A stretch of 64,000 nt of DNA from SMWN01 sp965221455 (GCA_965221455.1 OZ244890.1:1612001-1676000); one strand, 5' to 3'; counted from the stretch's first letter, positions 1-8,840 are shown. Numbers and translations: made by a program. The notes: generated by a model not told the origin, from the sequence alone.

Positions 1-1
1 C

Positions 2-2050
2 ACGCATGCGGCGACCAGCGTGGATACGGCCTACAATGGTAATGCGGTGACGATAGCTGCGGTGGCCGTCACCGTGGATGATAACGAGGAAGCGGGCGTG
101 ACCGTGAGTACTACCAGACTAGAGGTTGCTGAAGGTGGTACCGGCACCTACACACTGGCACTGAATACCCGACCGAGTGCTGAGGTGAAGATTACGGTGA
201 TGAGTGCCGATAGAGAAGCAGTGACGGCGACCACGTCGTTGACCTTCACCGTGGCCAACTGGAACGTGGCCAGGATGGTGACGGTGAGAGGTGTTGAGGA
301 CGCTGATGCGAACGATGAAACCGGCGTGCTGCTCAGTCATGCGGTGACGAGTACGGACTCGACCTATAATGGCGCGGTGTTATCTGCGGTGGCTGTGACC
401 GTGGACGATGACGAGGCGGCGGGAGTGAGCGTGGTTAGTACCGCGTTGATGGTTAGTGAGGGTGGTATCGGCACCTATACACTGGAACTGAATACCCGAC
501 CGAGTGCTGATGTACTGATTGCGGTGGTGGTGCCGCCGGGTGCTGGTGCGACGGTGAATCCAACGCCGCTGACCTTCACCATGGACAACTGGAACACGAC
601 GCAGACGGTGACGGTGACGGGTGTTGAAGATGCTGATGCGAACAACGCAAGCGTGGAACTCACGCATACCGTGACGAGTACAGACCCTGGCTATCGTGCA
701 GTGATACCGGCGGCAGTGTCGGTGACGGTGAATGATAACGAGGCAGTGGGAGTGAGCGTGAGTAGCAGCACACTAAAGGTTGCTGAAGGCGGTACCGGCA
801 TCTATACACTGGAACTGAATACCCGGCCGAGTGCTGAGGTGATGATTACGGTGATGAGTGCCGATAGAGAAGCAGTGACGGCGACCACGCCGTTGACCTT
901 CACCGTGGACAACTGGAACAGCGCTCAGACAGTGATGGTGAGGGGTGTTGCGGATGCCGATGCGAACAACGAAAGCGTACAGCTTAGTCATACCGTGACG
1001 AGTACAGACGCTGGCTATAATGCAGTGATGCCGCTCGCCGTGATTGTGACGGTGGATGATGACGAGACGGCAGGCGTGACGGTGACGCCGACTGAACTGA
1101 GAGTCGGCGAGGGCAGTACCGGCACCTATATGGTGGTACTGACTACCCGACCGAGTGCTGATGTGATGATTACGGTGGCGAGTGATGACATGGGTGCGGC
1201 GACATTCAGCCCGGCGTCACTGACCTTTGGCGCAAGCGACTGGAACACGGCCAAGACGGTGATGGTGACGGGTGAGCAGGATGCTGATGCGAACGACGAG
1301 AATGTACAACTCACACATACGGTGAGCAGCAGCGACAGGCACTATAGTTCGCTGACGCCGTCTGCTGTGGCGCTCTCCGTGATTGATGACGAGACGGCGG
1401 GCGTGAACGTGATGCCGACTGAACTGACGGTTGGCGAGGGCAGTACCGTCGGCTACACGCTGGTACTGGATACCCCGCCGACGGACGCGGTGACGGTGGT
1501 GGTGACGAGTGCTGACCCGGGTGCGGTGGAAGTCAGCCCCACGGAACTGACCTTTACCACAGCCGACTTTAACATGCTCAAGACGGTGCTGGTGACGGGT
1601 GTTCGGGACACTGATACGAACAGCGAGCGGGTTAGAATCACGCATACGGTGAGCAGCAACGATACGCGCTATGCGAGGGTGACACCGGACGCCGTGGTTG
1701 TGACTGTTTCGGAGGTCGATCTTGATGTGGATGGCAGCGGCGGCGCTGCGAATCAGAGTGATGGTCTGATGATAGGCCGGTACCTGTTTGGTATTCGTGA
1801 CACTGTGGGCTTGGTTGATACTATCCCGGGGAGTCCATCGTTTGATGCGGTAACGGCGAATCTTGCGCGGGCTGTGGCCAGTGGTCGTCTTGATGTGGAT
1901 GGCAGCGGCGGCGCTGCGAATCAGAGTGATGGTCTGATGATAGGCCGGTACCTGTTTGGTATTCGTGACGAGGTGGGTTTGCTTGATACTATCCCGGGCA
2001 ATCCATCGTTCAGTGCGGTGAGGACGAATATCGAGGCACTCTTGCGGTAA
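2..2050 (+). CDS. Calx-beta-like repeat protein with two C-terminal dockerin-like modules (5' end outside window)
   Basis: The reading frame is open from base 2, so the start lies upstream of the window. At least five units of about 100 residues repeat, each with a V-x-EGG/EGS-x-x-x-Y-T-L segment, a DNWN-like turn, a V-x-D-A-D-A-N segment and a closing V-D-D-E. This resembles Calx-beta domains of large extracellular adhesins. The last ~110 residues are two near-identical modules beginning LDVDGSGG, with LMIGRYLFGIRD after it, resembling dockerin or EF-hand calcium loops. The product is probably secreted or on the cell surface; this is inferred, since the N-terminus is missing. The gene is GC-rich compared with its neighbours. 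A paralogue lies at 60813-63848 on the other strand. Confidence 0.8.
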   Translation, partial: THAATSVDTAYNGNAVTIAAVAVTVDDNEEAGVTVSTTRLEVAEGGTGTYTLALNTRPSAEVKITVMSADREAVTATTSLTFTVANWNVARMVTVRGVEDADANDETGVLLSHAVTSTDSTYNGAVLSAVAVTVDDDEAAGVSVVSTALMVSEGGIGTYTLELNTRPSADVLIAVVVPPGAGATVNPTPLTFTMDNWNTTQTVTVTGVEDADANNASVELTHTVTSTDPGYRAVIPAAVSVTVNDNEAVGVSVSSSTLKVAEGGTGIYTLELNTRPSAEVMITVMSADREAVTATTPLTFTVDNWNSAQTVMVRGVADADANNESVQLSHTVTSTDAGYNAVMPLAVIVTVDDDETAGVTVTPTELRVGEGSTGTYMVVLTTRPSADVMITVASDDMGAATFSPASLTFGASDWNTAKTVMVTGEQDADANDENVQLTHTVSSSDRHYSSLTPSAVALSVIDDETAGVNVMPTELTVGEGSTVGYTLVLDTPPTDAVTVVVTSADPGAVEVSPTELTFTTADFNMLKTVLVTGVRDTDTNSERVRITHTVSSNDTRYARVTPDAVVVTVSEVDLDVDGSGGAANQSDGLMIGRYLFGIRDTVGLVDTIPGSPSFDAVTANLARAVASGRLDVDGSGGAANQSDGLMIGRYLFGIRDEVGLLDTIPGNPSFSAVRTNIEALLR
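1781..2050 (+). repeat. dockerin-like 270-bp repeat, copy A
   Basis: This is the 3' end of the Calx-beta-like gene, from the middle of dockerin-like module 1 to the stop codon. The same 270 bases recur at 3924-4193 with only about seven differences that I can count. The two copies are direct repeats around rnfE-nth-DUF1841. Confidence 0.9.
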
Positions 2051-2270
2051 ACGAGTGAATGGCAGTGGCAACATCTTCCTGTCTGGAGGTGCGTTGGACT
2101 TTTAGGGAACTGTTTCCTCTGTCGCCTTGTGAAGAAAGCCCTGCGTGAGTTTCCGTCTGGTCGGGTAGGAAAGACTTTGTTTTGGCTGAGGCTCACTTTC
2201 CAGCACACACTGACAGCGAATGCTGATGCGATAACTTTCTCTGTTGCCGGAATGGAGACGATGTTGCCCT

Positions 2271-2822
2271 ATGCTGACGACCTGCTTCAAGATTGATAGA
2301 TTACCATTGGCGGTAATGGGTGTCTGTCCATTACTGATAGTCTCAGCGACGACGTTGCAAGCCATGGTCATGGGCGGTGTTTTTTGTGTGTTGCTGATAA
2401 CGAGCAGTCTGTGTTTATCAGTGATGCGACGTTTAGTGCCACACAAGTTGCAATTGCCTGTTGTCCTGTTGCTGACAGCCTTTCTCGTTAACCTGCTTGA
2501 ACTGCTTTTAAGCGCCTTTTATTATGAATGGCGTCTGCTGCTGGGTATCTATATTCCACTTTTAGCCATGAATTGTCTGCTTATGGCGAATACCATGGAG
2601 AACGGTCTGCACCACGGCTTGAAAAATGCGTTGCTGACCGGTTTAAGTATCTGCTGTGTTTTAGTGATGACAGGTTTTATCAGGGAAGTCATGTCGGGCA
2701 GATTATTTGCTGCAACCGGATTGGATATATTCGTCACGGTGCCCGGTGCTTTTTTCGCACTGGGTCTTGTGGTGGCACTGATACAGTTTATGCATATTAA
2801 AAACGGGGAAGACTGCGTTTAA
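2271..2822 (+). CDS. rnfE: RnfE-like subunit of the Rnf electron transport complex
   Basis: Membrane subunit of the ion-translocating ferredoxin:NAD+ oxidoreductase (RnfE/NqrD family). The protein is almost entirely hydrophobic, with about six membrane segments. Family landmarks are visible: GVCPLLIV near the N-terminus, GIYIPLLAMNC mid-protein, and an acidic REV motif followed by G-R-L-F. At about 183 residues it is shorter than the E. coli protein (231) and divergent. I chose ATG 2271 because GGAG lies 12 bases upstream; an in-frame TTG at 2244 is the alternative. nth follows 5 bases after the stop, as in the E. coli rnfABCDGE-nth order. The other rnf genes are about 54 kb away on the opposite strand. 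Confidence 0.8.
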   Translation: MLTTCFKIDRLPLAVMGVCPLLIVSATTLQAMVMGGVFCVLLITSSLCLSVMRRLVPHKLQLPVVLLLTAFLVNLLELLLSAFYYEWRLLLGIYIPLLAMNCLLMANTMENGLHHGLKNALLTGLSICCVLVMTGFIREVMSGRLFAATGLDIFVTVPGAFFALGLVVALIQFMHIKNGEDCV

Positions 2823-2827
2823 CTATT

Positions 2828-3460
2828 TTGAATAAAGACAAACGCACTGAAATATTCCGGCGATTAAAGGCGCAAAATCCGCAGCCAGGCACTGAACTGA
2901 ATTACGCCAATCCATTTGAGTTACTCGTTGCAGTTATTTTATCCGCCCAGGCGACTGATGTCGGCGTGAATAAAGCGACTGCGCAATTGTTTTCTGTCGC
3001 CAATACTCCGGCAAAAATTGCTGCATTGGGTGTCGCAGGCTTAAAGCGATACATCCGGACCATCGGCTTATACAACACCAAGGCCGCACACATCATTAAG
3101 ACATGTAAATTATTACTTGCCGAACACAACGGTCGAGTGCCTGATGACAGAACTTCTCTGGAAAAGTTACCGGGCGTTGGTCGCAAAACGGCCAATGTAG
3201 TTTTAAATACAGCATTTGGTCGACCGACAATAGCGGTAGACACGCACATATTCCGTGTCGCCAATCGCACCGGTATTGCATCGGGGAAAAATGTTCGCGT
3301 GCTTGAAGACAAGTTAATAAAATACGTGCCCGATGAATACAAACAAGACGCACACCATTGGTTGATTCTGCATGGACGCTATACCTGCCTTGCACGAAAA
3401 CCGAAGTGTGGGGACTGTATCATCCATGACCTGTGTGAGTATCAACAAAAGACATGCTAG
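2828..3460 (+). CDS. nth: endonuclease III (DNA glycosylase/AP lyase)
   Basis: Removes oxidised pyrimidines from DNA in base excision repair and cleaves the abasic site. The 210-residue length is typical. The helix-hairpin-helix LPGVGRKTANVV carries the catalytic Lys at residue 120, and VDTH carries the catalytic Asp at 138; both match the E. coli numbering. Four C-terminal cysteines spaced C-x6-C-x2-C-x5-C bind the [4Fe-4S] cluster. The start is TTG, 5 bases after rnfE, so the pair is probably co-transcribed. Confidence 0.95.
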   Translation: MNKDKRTEIFRRLKAQNPQPGTELNYANPFELLVAVILSAQATDVGVNKATAQLFSVANTPAKIAALGVAGLKRYIRTIGLYNTKAAHIIKTCKLLLAEHNGRVPDDRTSLEKLPGVGRKTANVVLNTAFGRPTIAVDTHIFRVANRTGIASGKNVRVLEDKLIKYVPDEYKQDAHHWLILHGRYTCLARKPKCGDCIIHDLCEYQQKTC

Positions 3461-3469
3461 AAGACTGTT

Positions 3470-3943
3470 TTGATTCAGGAACGTGATTCAGCGAGAAAGT
3501 ACTTTCTTGAAGTTTGGGCGCGGTACAAGCATCAGACATCAGCAGAACCGCCACCACCAGAGTCGCTGGAGTCGCTGGTACTGGATGTCATATTGCAGCA
3601 TCCGGAATACCATGGGATCCTGGAACAGGATGAAGAAGCGATAGCCGCAATGGAGTTTCCGTCGGCAGCGGGCGTGAGCAATCCGTTCCTGCACATGGGC
3701 ATGCATATCGCGATTCTGGAGCAAGTCGGTTCCAACCGGCCGGCGGGGATCACAGCCCTGTATCGGCGACTACTGCGTGTCTATCCAGGCGTAGATGATC
3801 TGCAACACCGCATGATGGAGAGGCTTGGCGAAACACTTTATCTGGCGCAGCGGAACAACAGCCTGCCGGATGAAGCGCAATATCTGCGACAGGTGGAGCG
3901 GCTGCTCAAAACGAGGTCTCCGATACCTGTTTGGTATTCGTGA
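3470..3943 (+). CDS. DUF1841 family protein with a tail replaced by repeat sequence
   Basis: Cytoplasmic protein of unknown function. The HPEYH segment and the NPFLHMGMHIAILEQ segment are typical of DUF1841, which commonly follows nth in gammaproteobacteria. A TTG start lies 9 bases after the nth stop. The family-like part ends near residue 145. The last residues (about PVWYS) and the stop codon come from the dockerin-like repeat read out of frame, so the original 3' end has been cut off and replaced. Function may be intact because only the extreme tail is affected. Confidence 0.75.
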   Translation: MIQERDSARKYFLEVWARYKHQTSAEPPPPESLESLVLDVILQHPEYHGILEQDEEAIAAMEFPSAAGVSNPFLHMGMHIAILEQVGSNRPAGITALYRRLLRVYPGVDDLQHRMMERLGETLYLAQRNNSLPDEAQYLRQVERLLKTRSPIPVWYS

Positions 3944-4193
3944 CAATGTGGGCTTGGTTGATACTATCCCGGGGAGTCCATCGTTCAGCGCGGTAACGGC
4001 GAATCTTGCGCGGGCTGTGGCCAGTGGTCGTCTTGATGTGGATGGCAGCGGCGGCGATGCGAATCAGAGTGATGGTCTGATGATAGGCCGGTACCTGTTT
4101 GGTATTCGTGACGAGGTGGGTTTGCTTGATACTATCCCGGGCAATCCATCGTTCAGTGCGGTGAGGACGAATATCGAGGCACTCTTGCGGTAG
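3924..4193 (+). repeat. dockerin-like 270-bp repeat, copy B (gene fragment)
   Basis: Near-identical to 1781-2050, including a stop codon at the same place (TAG instead of TAA). Its reading frame still encodes RYLFGIRD-type modules, but it has no start or upstream beta repeats of its own. It is a displaced 3' fragment of a Calx-beta/dockerin-like gene joined to the end of the DUF1841 gene. Confidence 0.85.
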
Positions 4194-4301
4194 TGGCTGC
4201 ATAGACAGAATAGACGCTCACTGCACAGGCTTTTTTTTCCCGTCCATGTGCATGACTAAACTCGGGAAAGCGCAGGGCAGGCACCAACCTGCCGTTTTTC
4301 T

Positions 4302-4327
4302 GGATCCCCGCTTTCGCGGGAATGACG
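4302..4327. repeat. REP-like hairpin (GGATCCCCGCTTTCGCGGG core)
   Basis: CCCGC at 4307-4311 pairs with GCGGG at 4316-4320 around a TTTC loop, followed by AATGACG. This matches a widespread class of short intergenic repeats in proteobacteria (cccGCtttCGCggg followed by aATGACG). Only one copy was seen in this window. Confidence 0.6.
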
Positions 4328-4601
4328 ATTTTACTGTTACTCAACTTTACCACCTAACTCATTCCCCTCCCCGGAGGGGTGGTCGCTTTTTAAGCGCCGC
4401 TTGATGTGGCTGTGAGTGCGGTTGCGCCGATTGAGCATTGCACATAACAGGCACTGGCAACAGCGCGTATATTTTCTCAGGCGACCGACCGGCGGACGAT
4501 AATCATTTTATGAGATCACAACTCGGGTAGTGGTTCAGGTTTGGGGGGGCAGGTCACAACATTGCCCAATCGGTTAACAATAAAATCTTGACACTGTTGT
4601 G

Positions 4602-4710
4602 TCTTTAGGTTGCCTGTTGGTGTGGTTGCTAGTGCGCCGGAGGTCGGTGTCGTCGAAGACAGAAAGAGGCAGAGTTAAAAACAAAACAAAAAAAGCAAGC
4701 AACCTAAAGA
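4602..4710. repeat. 12-bp inverted repeat enclosing ~85 bp
   Basis: TCTTTAGGTTGC (4602-4613) and its exact reverse complement (4699-4710) enclose a non-coding stretch that ends in an A-rich tract. It could be a small degenerate mobile element. The right arm lies just downstream of the toxin pseudogene, so it could also be part of that locus's transcription end. Confidence 0.45.
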
Positions 4711-4717
4711 AAAAAAA

Positions 4718-5008
4718 TTATTGATAAATATGACGGCGATGACTCACGGCCAGAACCAGCACAATTAACTGTTCATCTTGTACCTGACAGACAGCACCGC
4801 ACGGTAATCCCCAATACGATAACGCCATAAACCTTGTAACTCATGTTTTAATGATTTACCAAAACGTTTTGGATCGTCATCCACGCATAATGCGTTCACG
4901 GAAGTAATGAAGGATCGTTTGCCGGGTATCAGGCTTGAGTTTACGGAGTTCGCGGCGGGCGTTGTCGTTCCATTCAACTGTCCAGGTCAAGTCCTTGTTC
5001 CAAGTCAT
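4718..5008 (-). pseudogene. RelE/ParE-type toxin, broken by two frameshifts
   Basis: The start MTWNKDLTWTVEWND and the body R-E-L-R-K-L-K-P, then DDPKRFGKSL, LWRYRIGDYRAV and a last segment ending HRRHIYQ are all recognisable as a RelE-like mRNA interferase. They lie in different frames. The first shift is near 4885 (after I-M-R-G) and the second near 4795, at a CTGTCTGT duplication. The second shift restores the original frame. The gene starts inside the antitoxin gene, with a 35-bp overlap. The toxin is probably inactive unless these are sequencing errors. Confidence 0.65.
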
Positions 5009-5186
5009 CCTGACTCCAGCGTTTATCGGTCTTCTCCAGACGGTCAACGGCCAGATAAGCATCTTCCAAATCATCCATATACTGGAGAATGGCTTCTGTG
5101 GCGTAACACGTTTTAGTGCGGCCCGTGCGTTTGGCCAGCGTGGTTAAACGCTTCTCAATCTTGGTCGGTAGGCGAATGGCTAACAT
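4974..5186 (-). CDS. RelB/DinJ-like ribbon-helix-helix antitoxin
   Basis: A 70-residue protein starting MLAIRLPTKIEKRL, a beta strand followed by helices (about residues 2-40) as in RHH antitoxins, with an acidic C-terminal tail expected to bind the toxin. Members of this family neutralise RelE-type toxins and repress their own operon. The palindrome at 5212-5227 sits upstream of the start, and the toxin gene overlaps the 3' end. The antitoxin appears intact although the toxin is broken. Confidence 0.75.
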   Translation of the reverse strand: MLAIRLPTKIEKRLTTLAKRTGRTKTCYATEAILQYMDDLEDAYLAVDRLEKTDKRWSQDDLEQGLDLDS

Positions 5187-5211
5187 CAGAAAATCCTCAA
5201 AATAATGAATT

Positions 5212-5227
5212 GCTATACGTGTATAGC
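5212..5227. promoter_or_regulatory. palindromic operator upstream of the antitoxin gene
   Basis: GCTATAC and GTATAGC are perfect 7-bp arms separated by GT. On the minus strand they overlap a TATGCT sequence that could be the -10 box. This is the expected position for an RHH antitoxin operator controlling the toxin-antitoxin operon. Confidence 0.65.
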
Positions 5228-5341
5228 ATAATCTCTTTATGCCTGGAATGTGATACTCGGTAATCCTTTATAGTCGGCCCATGGGCTATGCGCTTGTCCC
5301 GCGCCACCGACAGTGCCGGAAAGCCATGCGTCACTAAGCAA

Positions 5342-6166
5342 CTATTGTTTGATAAATTTCAGGGTCAGGCGATCACTTTCACCGATTGCCGTATATTTGG
5401 CTCTGTCTTTGTCTTTTTCACGATAGCTGGGGGGTAGGGACCAGACGCCTTCAGGATAATCCTTGCTGTCCTTTGGATTGGCGTTAATGTCAGAGCTCTT
5501 CACCAATTCAAATCCTTTGGATTCGATCAACTTGATTAAATAGGATTTCGGTATATAGCCTTTTTCGGCGCTTACCCCGGGATCGCTTCCATCATGAGCG
5601 CGATGCTGAACCACGCCTAAAATACCACCCGGTTTCAGAACACGATGGAACGCTGGATAAATTTCTTCAATGCCGCCAAATCTGATCCAGTTGTGTGAAT
5701 TTCTGAAGGTCATGACGATATCCAACGAGTTGTCGGCGATATCAGCCAGATAACCATTATTATCGAACACGACGGTTTTTACTTTGCCATACGTATCGGG
5801 ATCAGCACGCATCTTGTCCATAAAATCGATATGAAGATTTCCCAGATATTTTGTCGGGTGATTTTCACCAAAACCGGCAACGGTTAATTCACCCGAGTCC
5901 TTCATTAGGGGAGCAAGAATTTCGGTATACCATCCTCGACCCGGCAGTATTTCCAGTGCTTTCATATCTGGAGTCAAACCGAAGGTCATTAGTGTTTCTT
6001 TTGGATGACGATAAATATCTCTCGCAACGTTTGCAGGGTCGCGGTGCGATCCTTGCATGACTTTATCAAGCGCATCAGAGATATTTTCTGCCCGGACAGT
6101 CGTTGAGAACATGAGTGCAGCAAGTACAGTTAGGGCAGTATCGAATTGTTTTATATTATTTCTCAT
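5342..6166 (-). CDS. exported class I SAM-dependent methyltransferase-like protein
   Basis: 274 residues with an N-terminal signal peptide: charged MRNNIK, a hydrophobic stretch, then T-V-R-A-E near residue 27. The mature part has a Rossmann methyltransferase fold signature: ALEILPGRGWYTEIL (motif I, SAM binding), an acidic strand, V-F-D-N-N-G, and RVLKPGGILGVVQHR (post-motif). It resembles the predicted methyltransferases of COG4798. Its substrate is unknown, and how SAM would reach the periplasm is unclear. It may be co-transcribed with nothing else, as flanking genes are separated by short gaps. Confidence 0.75.
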   Translation of the reverse strand: MRNNIKQFDTALTVLAALMFSTTVRAENISDALDKVMQGSHRDPANVARDIYRHPKETLMTFGLTPDMKALEILPGRGWYTEILAPLMKDSGELTVAGFGENHPTKYLGNLHIDFMDKMRADPDTYGKVKTVVFDNNGYLADIADNSLDIVMTFRNSHNWIRFGGIEEIYPAFHRVLKPGGILGVVQHRAHDGSDPGVSAEKGYIPKSYLIKLIESKGFELVKSSDINANPKDSKDYPEGVWSLPPSYREKDKDRAKYTAIGESDRLTLKFIKQ

Positions 6167-6180
6167 TGATATTCTCTTGA

Positions 6181-6576
6181 TTATTCGTTCCGGTATTTTT
6201 GTATTTCGATGTAAATAAAAGACGCAGTCCAGGCAATTAAAATCAGACCTGTCAGTGACTCTGGACCAGTCAGGAATCGAAGAGTTCCTGTCGGGATCAT
6301 GTCACCAAAACCAGGTGTAGTATAGGTAATAAATGAATAATAAACACAATACACAAGGTTCTGGATTGATTTACCGGAATCGAATGCAGTTAGTGATCCT
6401 GCAACAGGGAAATGCAGCAGGCAATAATACCCGAATGCAAAAATCCATATTTCCGTGATATGAGCCATCAATGCGCCAAATATGCCGACGACCGGACGAT
6501 AACGATGTTTAATACAGAGTATTGGCACTAGTTTGGACAGTCGATACAGTATTTCACGGTGAATCATGACCGCCAT
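6181..6576 (-). CDS. small two-helix potassium-channel-like protein
   Basis: 131 residues. The sequence between two hydrophobic helices contains YYSFITYTTPGFGDMIP, matching the pore helix and selectivity filter of K+ channels (T-x-G-[YF]-G-D). It belongs to the ion channel 2 type (M2-pore-M2), with an additional hydrophobic stretch near the N-terminus. No cytoplasmic RCK domain is present. The filter reads TPGFGD rather than TVGYGD, a variant seen in divergent members. It ends shortly upstream of the methyltransferase start (15 bases), so the two may share a transcript. Confidence 0.75.
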   Translation of the reverse strand: MAVMIHREILYRLSKLVPILCIKHRYRPVVGIFGALMAHITEIWIFAFGYYCLLHFPVAGSLTAFDSGKSIQNLVYCVYYSFITYTTPGFGDMIPTGTLRFLTGPESLTGLILIAWTASFIYIEIQKYRNE

Positions 6577-6680
6577 GGCGACTGGAATCGAATTGACTGT
6601 GTAATGAGATGAGTATGGTTTAATTCCAATGTGATTTAAAAAAAGAAGACTTGAAAAATTTCAGACTTAATCAGGATTTT

Positions 6681-7235
6681 TCAGAAAGATGAATCCGGAT
6701 TTTTCAGAAACTCTATTTCCTCAGGAGTCGATTGGCGGCCGAGTATTGCATTCCGATGCGGATAACGACCAAAGCGATCAATAATCGCTTTATGCTTTAA
6801 TTCAAAATCCAGATTTGTTTCCATTCCAGGAGCCTTGAACAAGGTGAGTGCGATTTCATGGGATCCCCTGATTTCGCTATGCATCAACGGCATATATAAA
6901 AATGCTCTTTGTCCTGGTTCCAGTTCTTGATCTGCCTTGACATGAATAGCATCTTGTACAAGTACCAGGGCATGATCATCGTATGCAAATGCAAGTGGAG
7001 AATTACGATGGATATTACGAGAGAATTGATCTAAAACGATAATTTCAGCCAGGCGACCGAGCGGAGTTGTTCGCCACGAAGATAATTTTCCCTGAATAGC
7101 GAGATGATGCGTGGCCTCAAATCGATCCGCTATTTGTTGATCAAACTCAGCGTCTTTTACCCACCAGAATTTTGTTTCAATTTCTGCAAACCAGAATTTA
7201 ATCACTGCATCAGGTTCAACAACGAGATCATTCAT
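6681..7235 (-). CDS. DUF924 family protein
   Basis: 184-residue cytoplasmic protein of unknown function. VIKFWF near the N-terminus, PLGRLAEIIVLDQFSRNI mid-protein and FGRYPHRN near the C-terminus are hallmarks of DUF924, an all-helical family. The start ATG overlaps the msrB stop by 4 bases (7232-7235), so translation is probably coupled to msrB. No catalytic function can be assigned. Confidence 0.85.
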   Translation of the reverse strand: MNDLVVEPDAVIKFWFAEIETKFWWVKDAEFDQQIADRFEATHHLAIQGKLSSWRTTPLGRLAEIIVLDQFSRNIHRNSPLAFAYDDHALVLVQDAIHVKADQELEPGQRAFLYMPLMHSEIRGSHEIALTLFKAPGMETNLDFELKHKAIIDRFGRYPHRNAILGRQSTPEEIEFLKNPDSSF

Positions 7236-7627
7236 ACTTTAAGATCAAGCGAGACGGAATTTATACAATAACGCAAACCTGTAGGCTGTGGACCATCTTC
7301 AAATACATGTCCCAGATGTGCATCACAGGCACTACACATCACCTCCTCCCGACGCATGGCGAGACTTGTATCAATTTCGGTTTTGATCGCATTTTCGTCC
7401 AATGGCTGGAAATAACTCGGCCAACCGGTCCCTGAATCGAATTTTGTGTCGGAACTAAACAAGGGATTCCCACAGCATGAACAAACATAAGTGCCTTTAT
7501 CCTTGCAGCTATTATATTTTCCGGTAAAGGGGCGCTCAGTCCCTTTTTGTCTGCAAATCGCCACTTGTTCAGGTGTTAACTCCTGTTGCCACTTTTCTTC
7601 TGTTTTGATAATGCGTTTTATGCTCAT
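7232..7627 (-). CDS. msrB: peptide-methionine (R)-S-oxide reductase
   Basis: Repairs oxidised methionine (R-sulfoxide) in proteins. Two zinc-binding CxxC pairs are visible (CSCCGNP region and MCSACDAHLGH), together with the GTGWPSY motif and the catalytic RYCINS near the C-terminus. ATG 7627 (MSIKRI) was chosen because AGGTGA lies about 5-6 bases upstream; an in-frame ATG at 7645 would add six residues. It overlaps the downstream DUF924 gene. The protein has no signal peptide, so it acts in the cytoplasm. Confidence 0.93.
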   Translation of the reverse strand: MSIKRIIKTEEKWQQELTPEQVAICRQKGTERPFTGKYNSCKDKGTYVCSCCGNPLFSSDTKFDSGTGWPSYFQPLDENAIKTEIDTSLAMRREEVMCSACDAHLGHVFEDGPQPTGLRYCINSVSLDLKV

Positions 7628-7716
7628 AATTTTCACCTGATTCAAGTCTTGTGGTTAACCGCTTGCGACGACGCTCGTTCATACCGGCGCATGCGTCAGT
7701 ATGACGATAATTCCCT

Positions 7717-8688
7717 TTATTTTGCATATTCCGCCAGCACCAGAGAATAATATTTATTATCCGGCTCATAGTGTTTACGAATATTCAGGCCGCTTATTCC
7801 GACTAATTCTTCGAGACTGGCAACAGTAAATTTGTGACTCACTTCAGTGAGAATACTATCGCCCTGATGGAAAGTGATTTCTTCATCAATCTTCTGCAAA
7901 TGCACGACATGATCACAATTACTGACAACATGCATTTCAATCCGATTATGTGCCGAATTAAATTCGGCTTCATGTTGAAAATTCGCAGGATTGAAATCCG
8001 CCCCGAGTTCGCGGTTGAGTACGTTTAATACATTGAGGTTAAATGCCGCAGTCGCGCCCTTTTTATCGTTATAGGCTGCATCCAGCACATGGCTGTCTTT
8101 TATTCGATCTGCACCAAGTAGAAGAAAGTCACCGGGTCTCATGGAGGTTTTTATATCATTGATAAAATTTCGTGCCTGTCCCGGATAGAAATTACCGATG
8201 GTTCCGCCCAGAAAAACAAAAAGTCGGGTGCCCCGTGCCTTTGGCAAATGCTCCAGTCCGGCATGATAATCACCTACAAGCGGATTCACATCAAGCCAAC
8301 TATAATCCGCTTGTAATTGTTCCGAAACGCTTTGCAGCATCGGTTCACAGACATCCAGGGGGGCATACGAACAGGTGTGGTCGGTTTCTTCACAGGCATC
8401 AAACAACTGTCTTGTTTTCTGCGCGTTACCACTGCCCAGTTCCATAATTTCATCGGGTTTTGCCTGGGTGATAATTTCTTTACCATGACGTAGCAAGAGC
8501 TTCTCTTCCGTATGCGTCGGATAATATTCAGGTGTATCACAGACCTGTTCAAATAACTGTGAACCTCGTTCGTCGTAGAAGTATTTAGGCGGTAGGCTGC
8601 GCGGTAATGATAGCAATCCAACACGGACATCTTCTTCGATATCAGGTACTTTGCGAGCAGGTTTTACCGGGGAGCATGGATTATTCAT
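7717..8688 (-). CDS. egtD: EgtD-like L-histidine N-alpha-methyltransferase
   Basis: Trimethylates histidine to hercynine with SAM, the first step of ergothioneine synthesis. Family landmarks: YFYDERGSQLFEQV, PEYYPTHTE, the SAM-binding MELGSGNAQKTR, and FLGGTIGNFYPGQA. Length 323 is typical. The usual partner egtB (sulfoxide synthase) is not adjacent and is not in this window. With msrB and DUF924 next to it on the same strand, it could belong to an oxidative-stress group. The 150-base gap to the divergent addB-like gene probably holds both promoters. Confidence 0.88.
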   Translation of the reverse strand: MNNPCSPVKPARKVPDIEEDVRVGLLSLPRSLPPKYFYDERGSQLFEQVCDTPEYYPTHTEEKLLLRHGKEIITQAKPDEIMELGSGNAQKTRQLFDACEETDHTCSYAPLDVCEPMLQSVSEQLQADYSWLDVNPLVGDYHAGLEHLPKARGTRLFVFLGGTIGNFYPGQARNFINDIKTSMRPGDFLLLGADRIKDSHVLDAAYNDKKGATAAFNLNVLNVLNRELGADFNPANFQHEAEFNSAHNRIEMHVVSNCDHVVHLQKIDEEITFHQGDSILTEVSHKFTVASLEELVGISGLNIRKHYEPDNKYYSLVLAEYAK

Positions 8689-8840
8689 GAATAGCCACGG
8701 TTTTTGATTTTAAATGTTGTTTATTTTGCATAAGAATTTATCGATCCCCCGCTTTTGATTTAGAGTTAATATTGCGTCCACTATTGCTGCAAATAGTGAC
8801 GAGATATACAGGTCCAGTAAGTATAGAATGAAATTATATA

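Larger units (their letters stand above)
4194..4717. other. repeat-rich intergenic region, no gene recognised
   Basis: No convincing coding sequence. It holds a REP-like hairpin (4302-4327), a second GC-rich palindromic stretch around 4364-4379 (CCCCTCC-CCGG-AGGGG), a run of seven G near 4540, and a 12-bp inverted repeat at 4602-4613 and 4699-4710. This suggests a site where repeats accumulate next to the rearranged nth segment. Confidence 0.6.

Noticed and set aside
2..2050. CRISPR-like array in the tandem repeats
   Set aside because: The repeats are ~300 bases, in frame and protein-coding, with no short identical direct repeats and unique spacers.
1217..2074. 285-codon open frame on the minus strand across the Calx-beta gene end
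   Set aside because: It is a mirror frame of GC-rich repeat DNA; its protein is His/Arg-rich and repeats where the plus-strand gene repeats.
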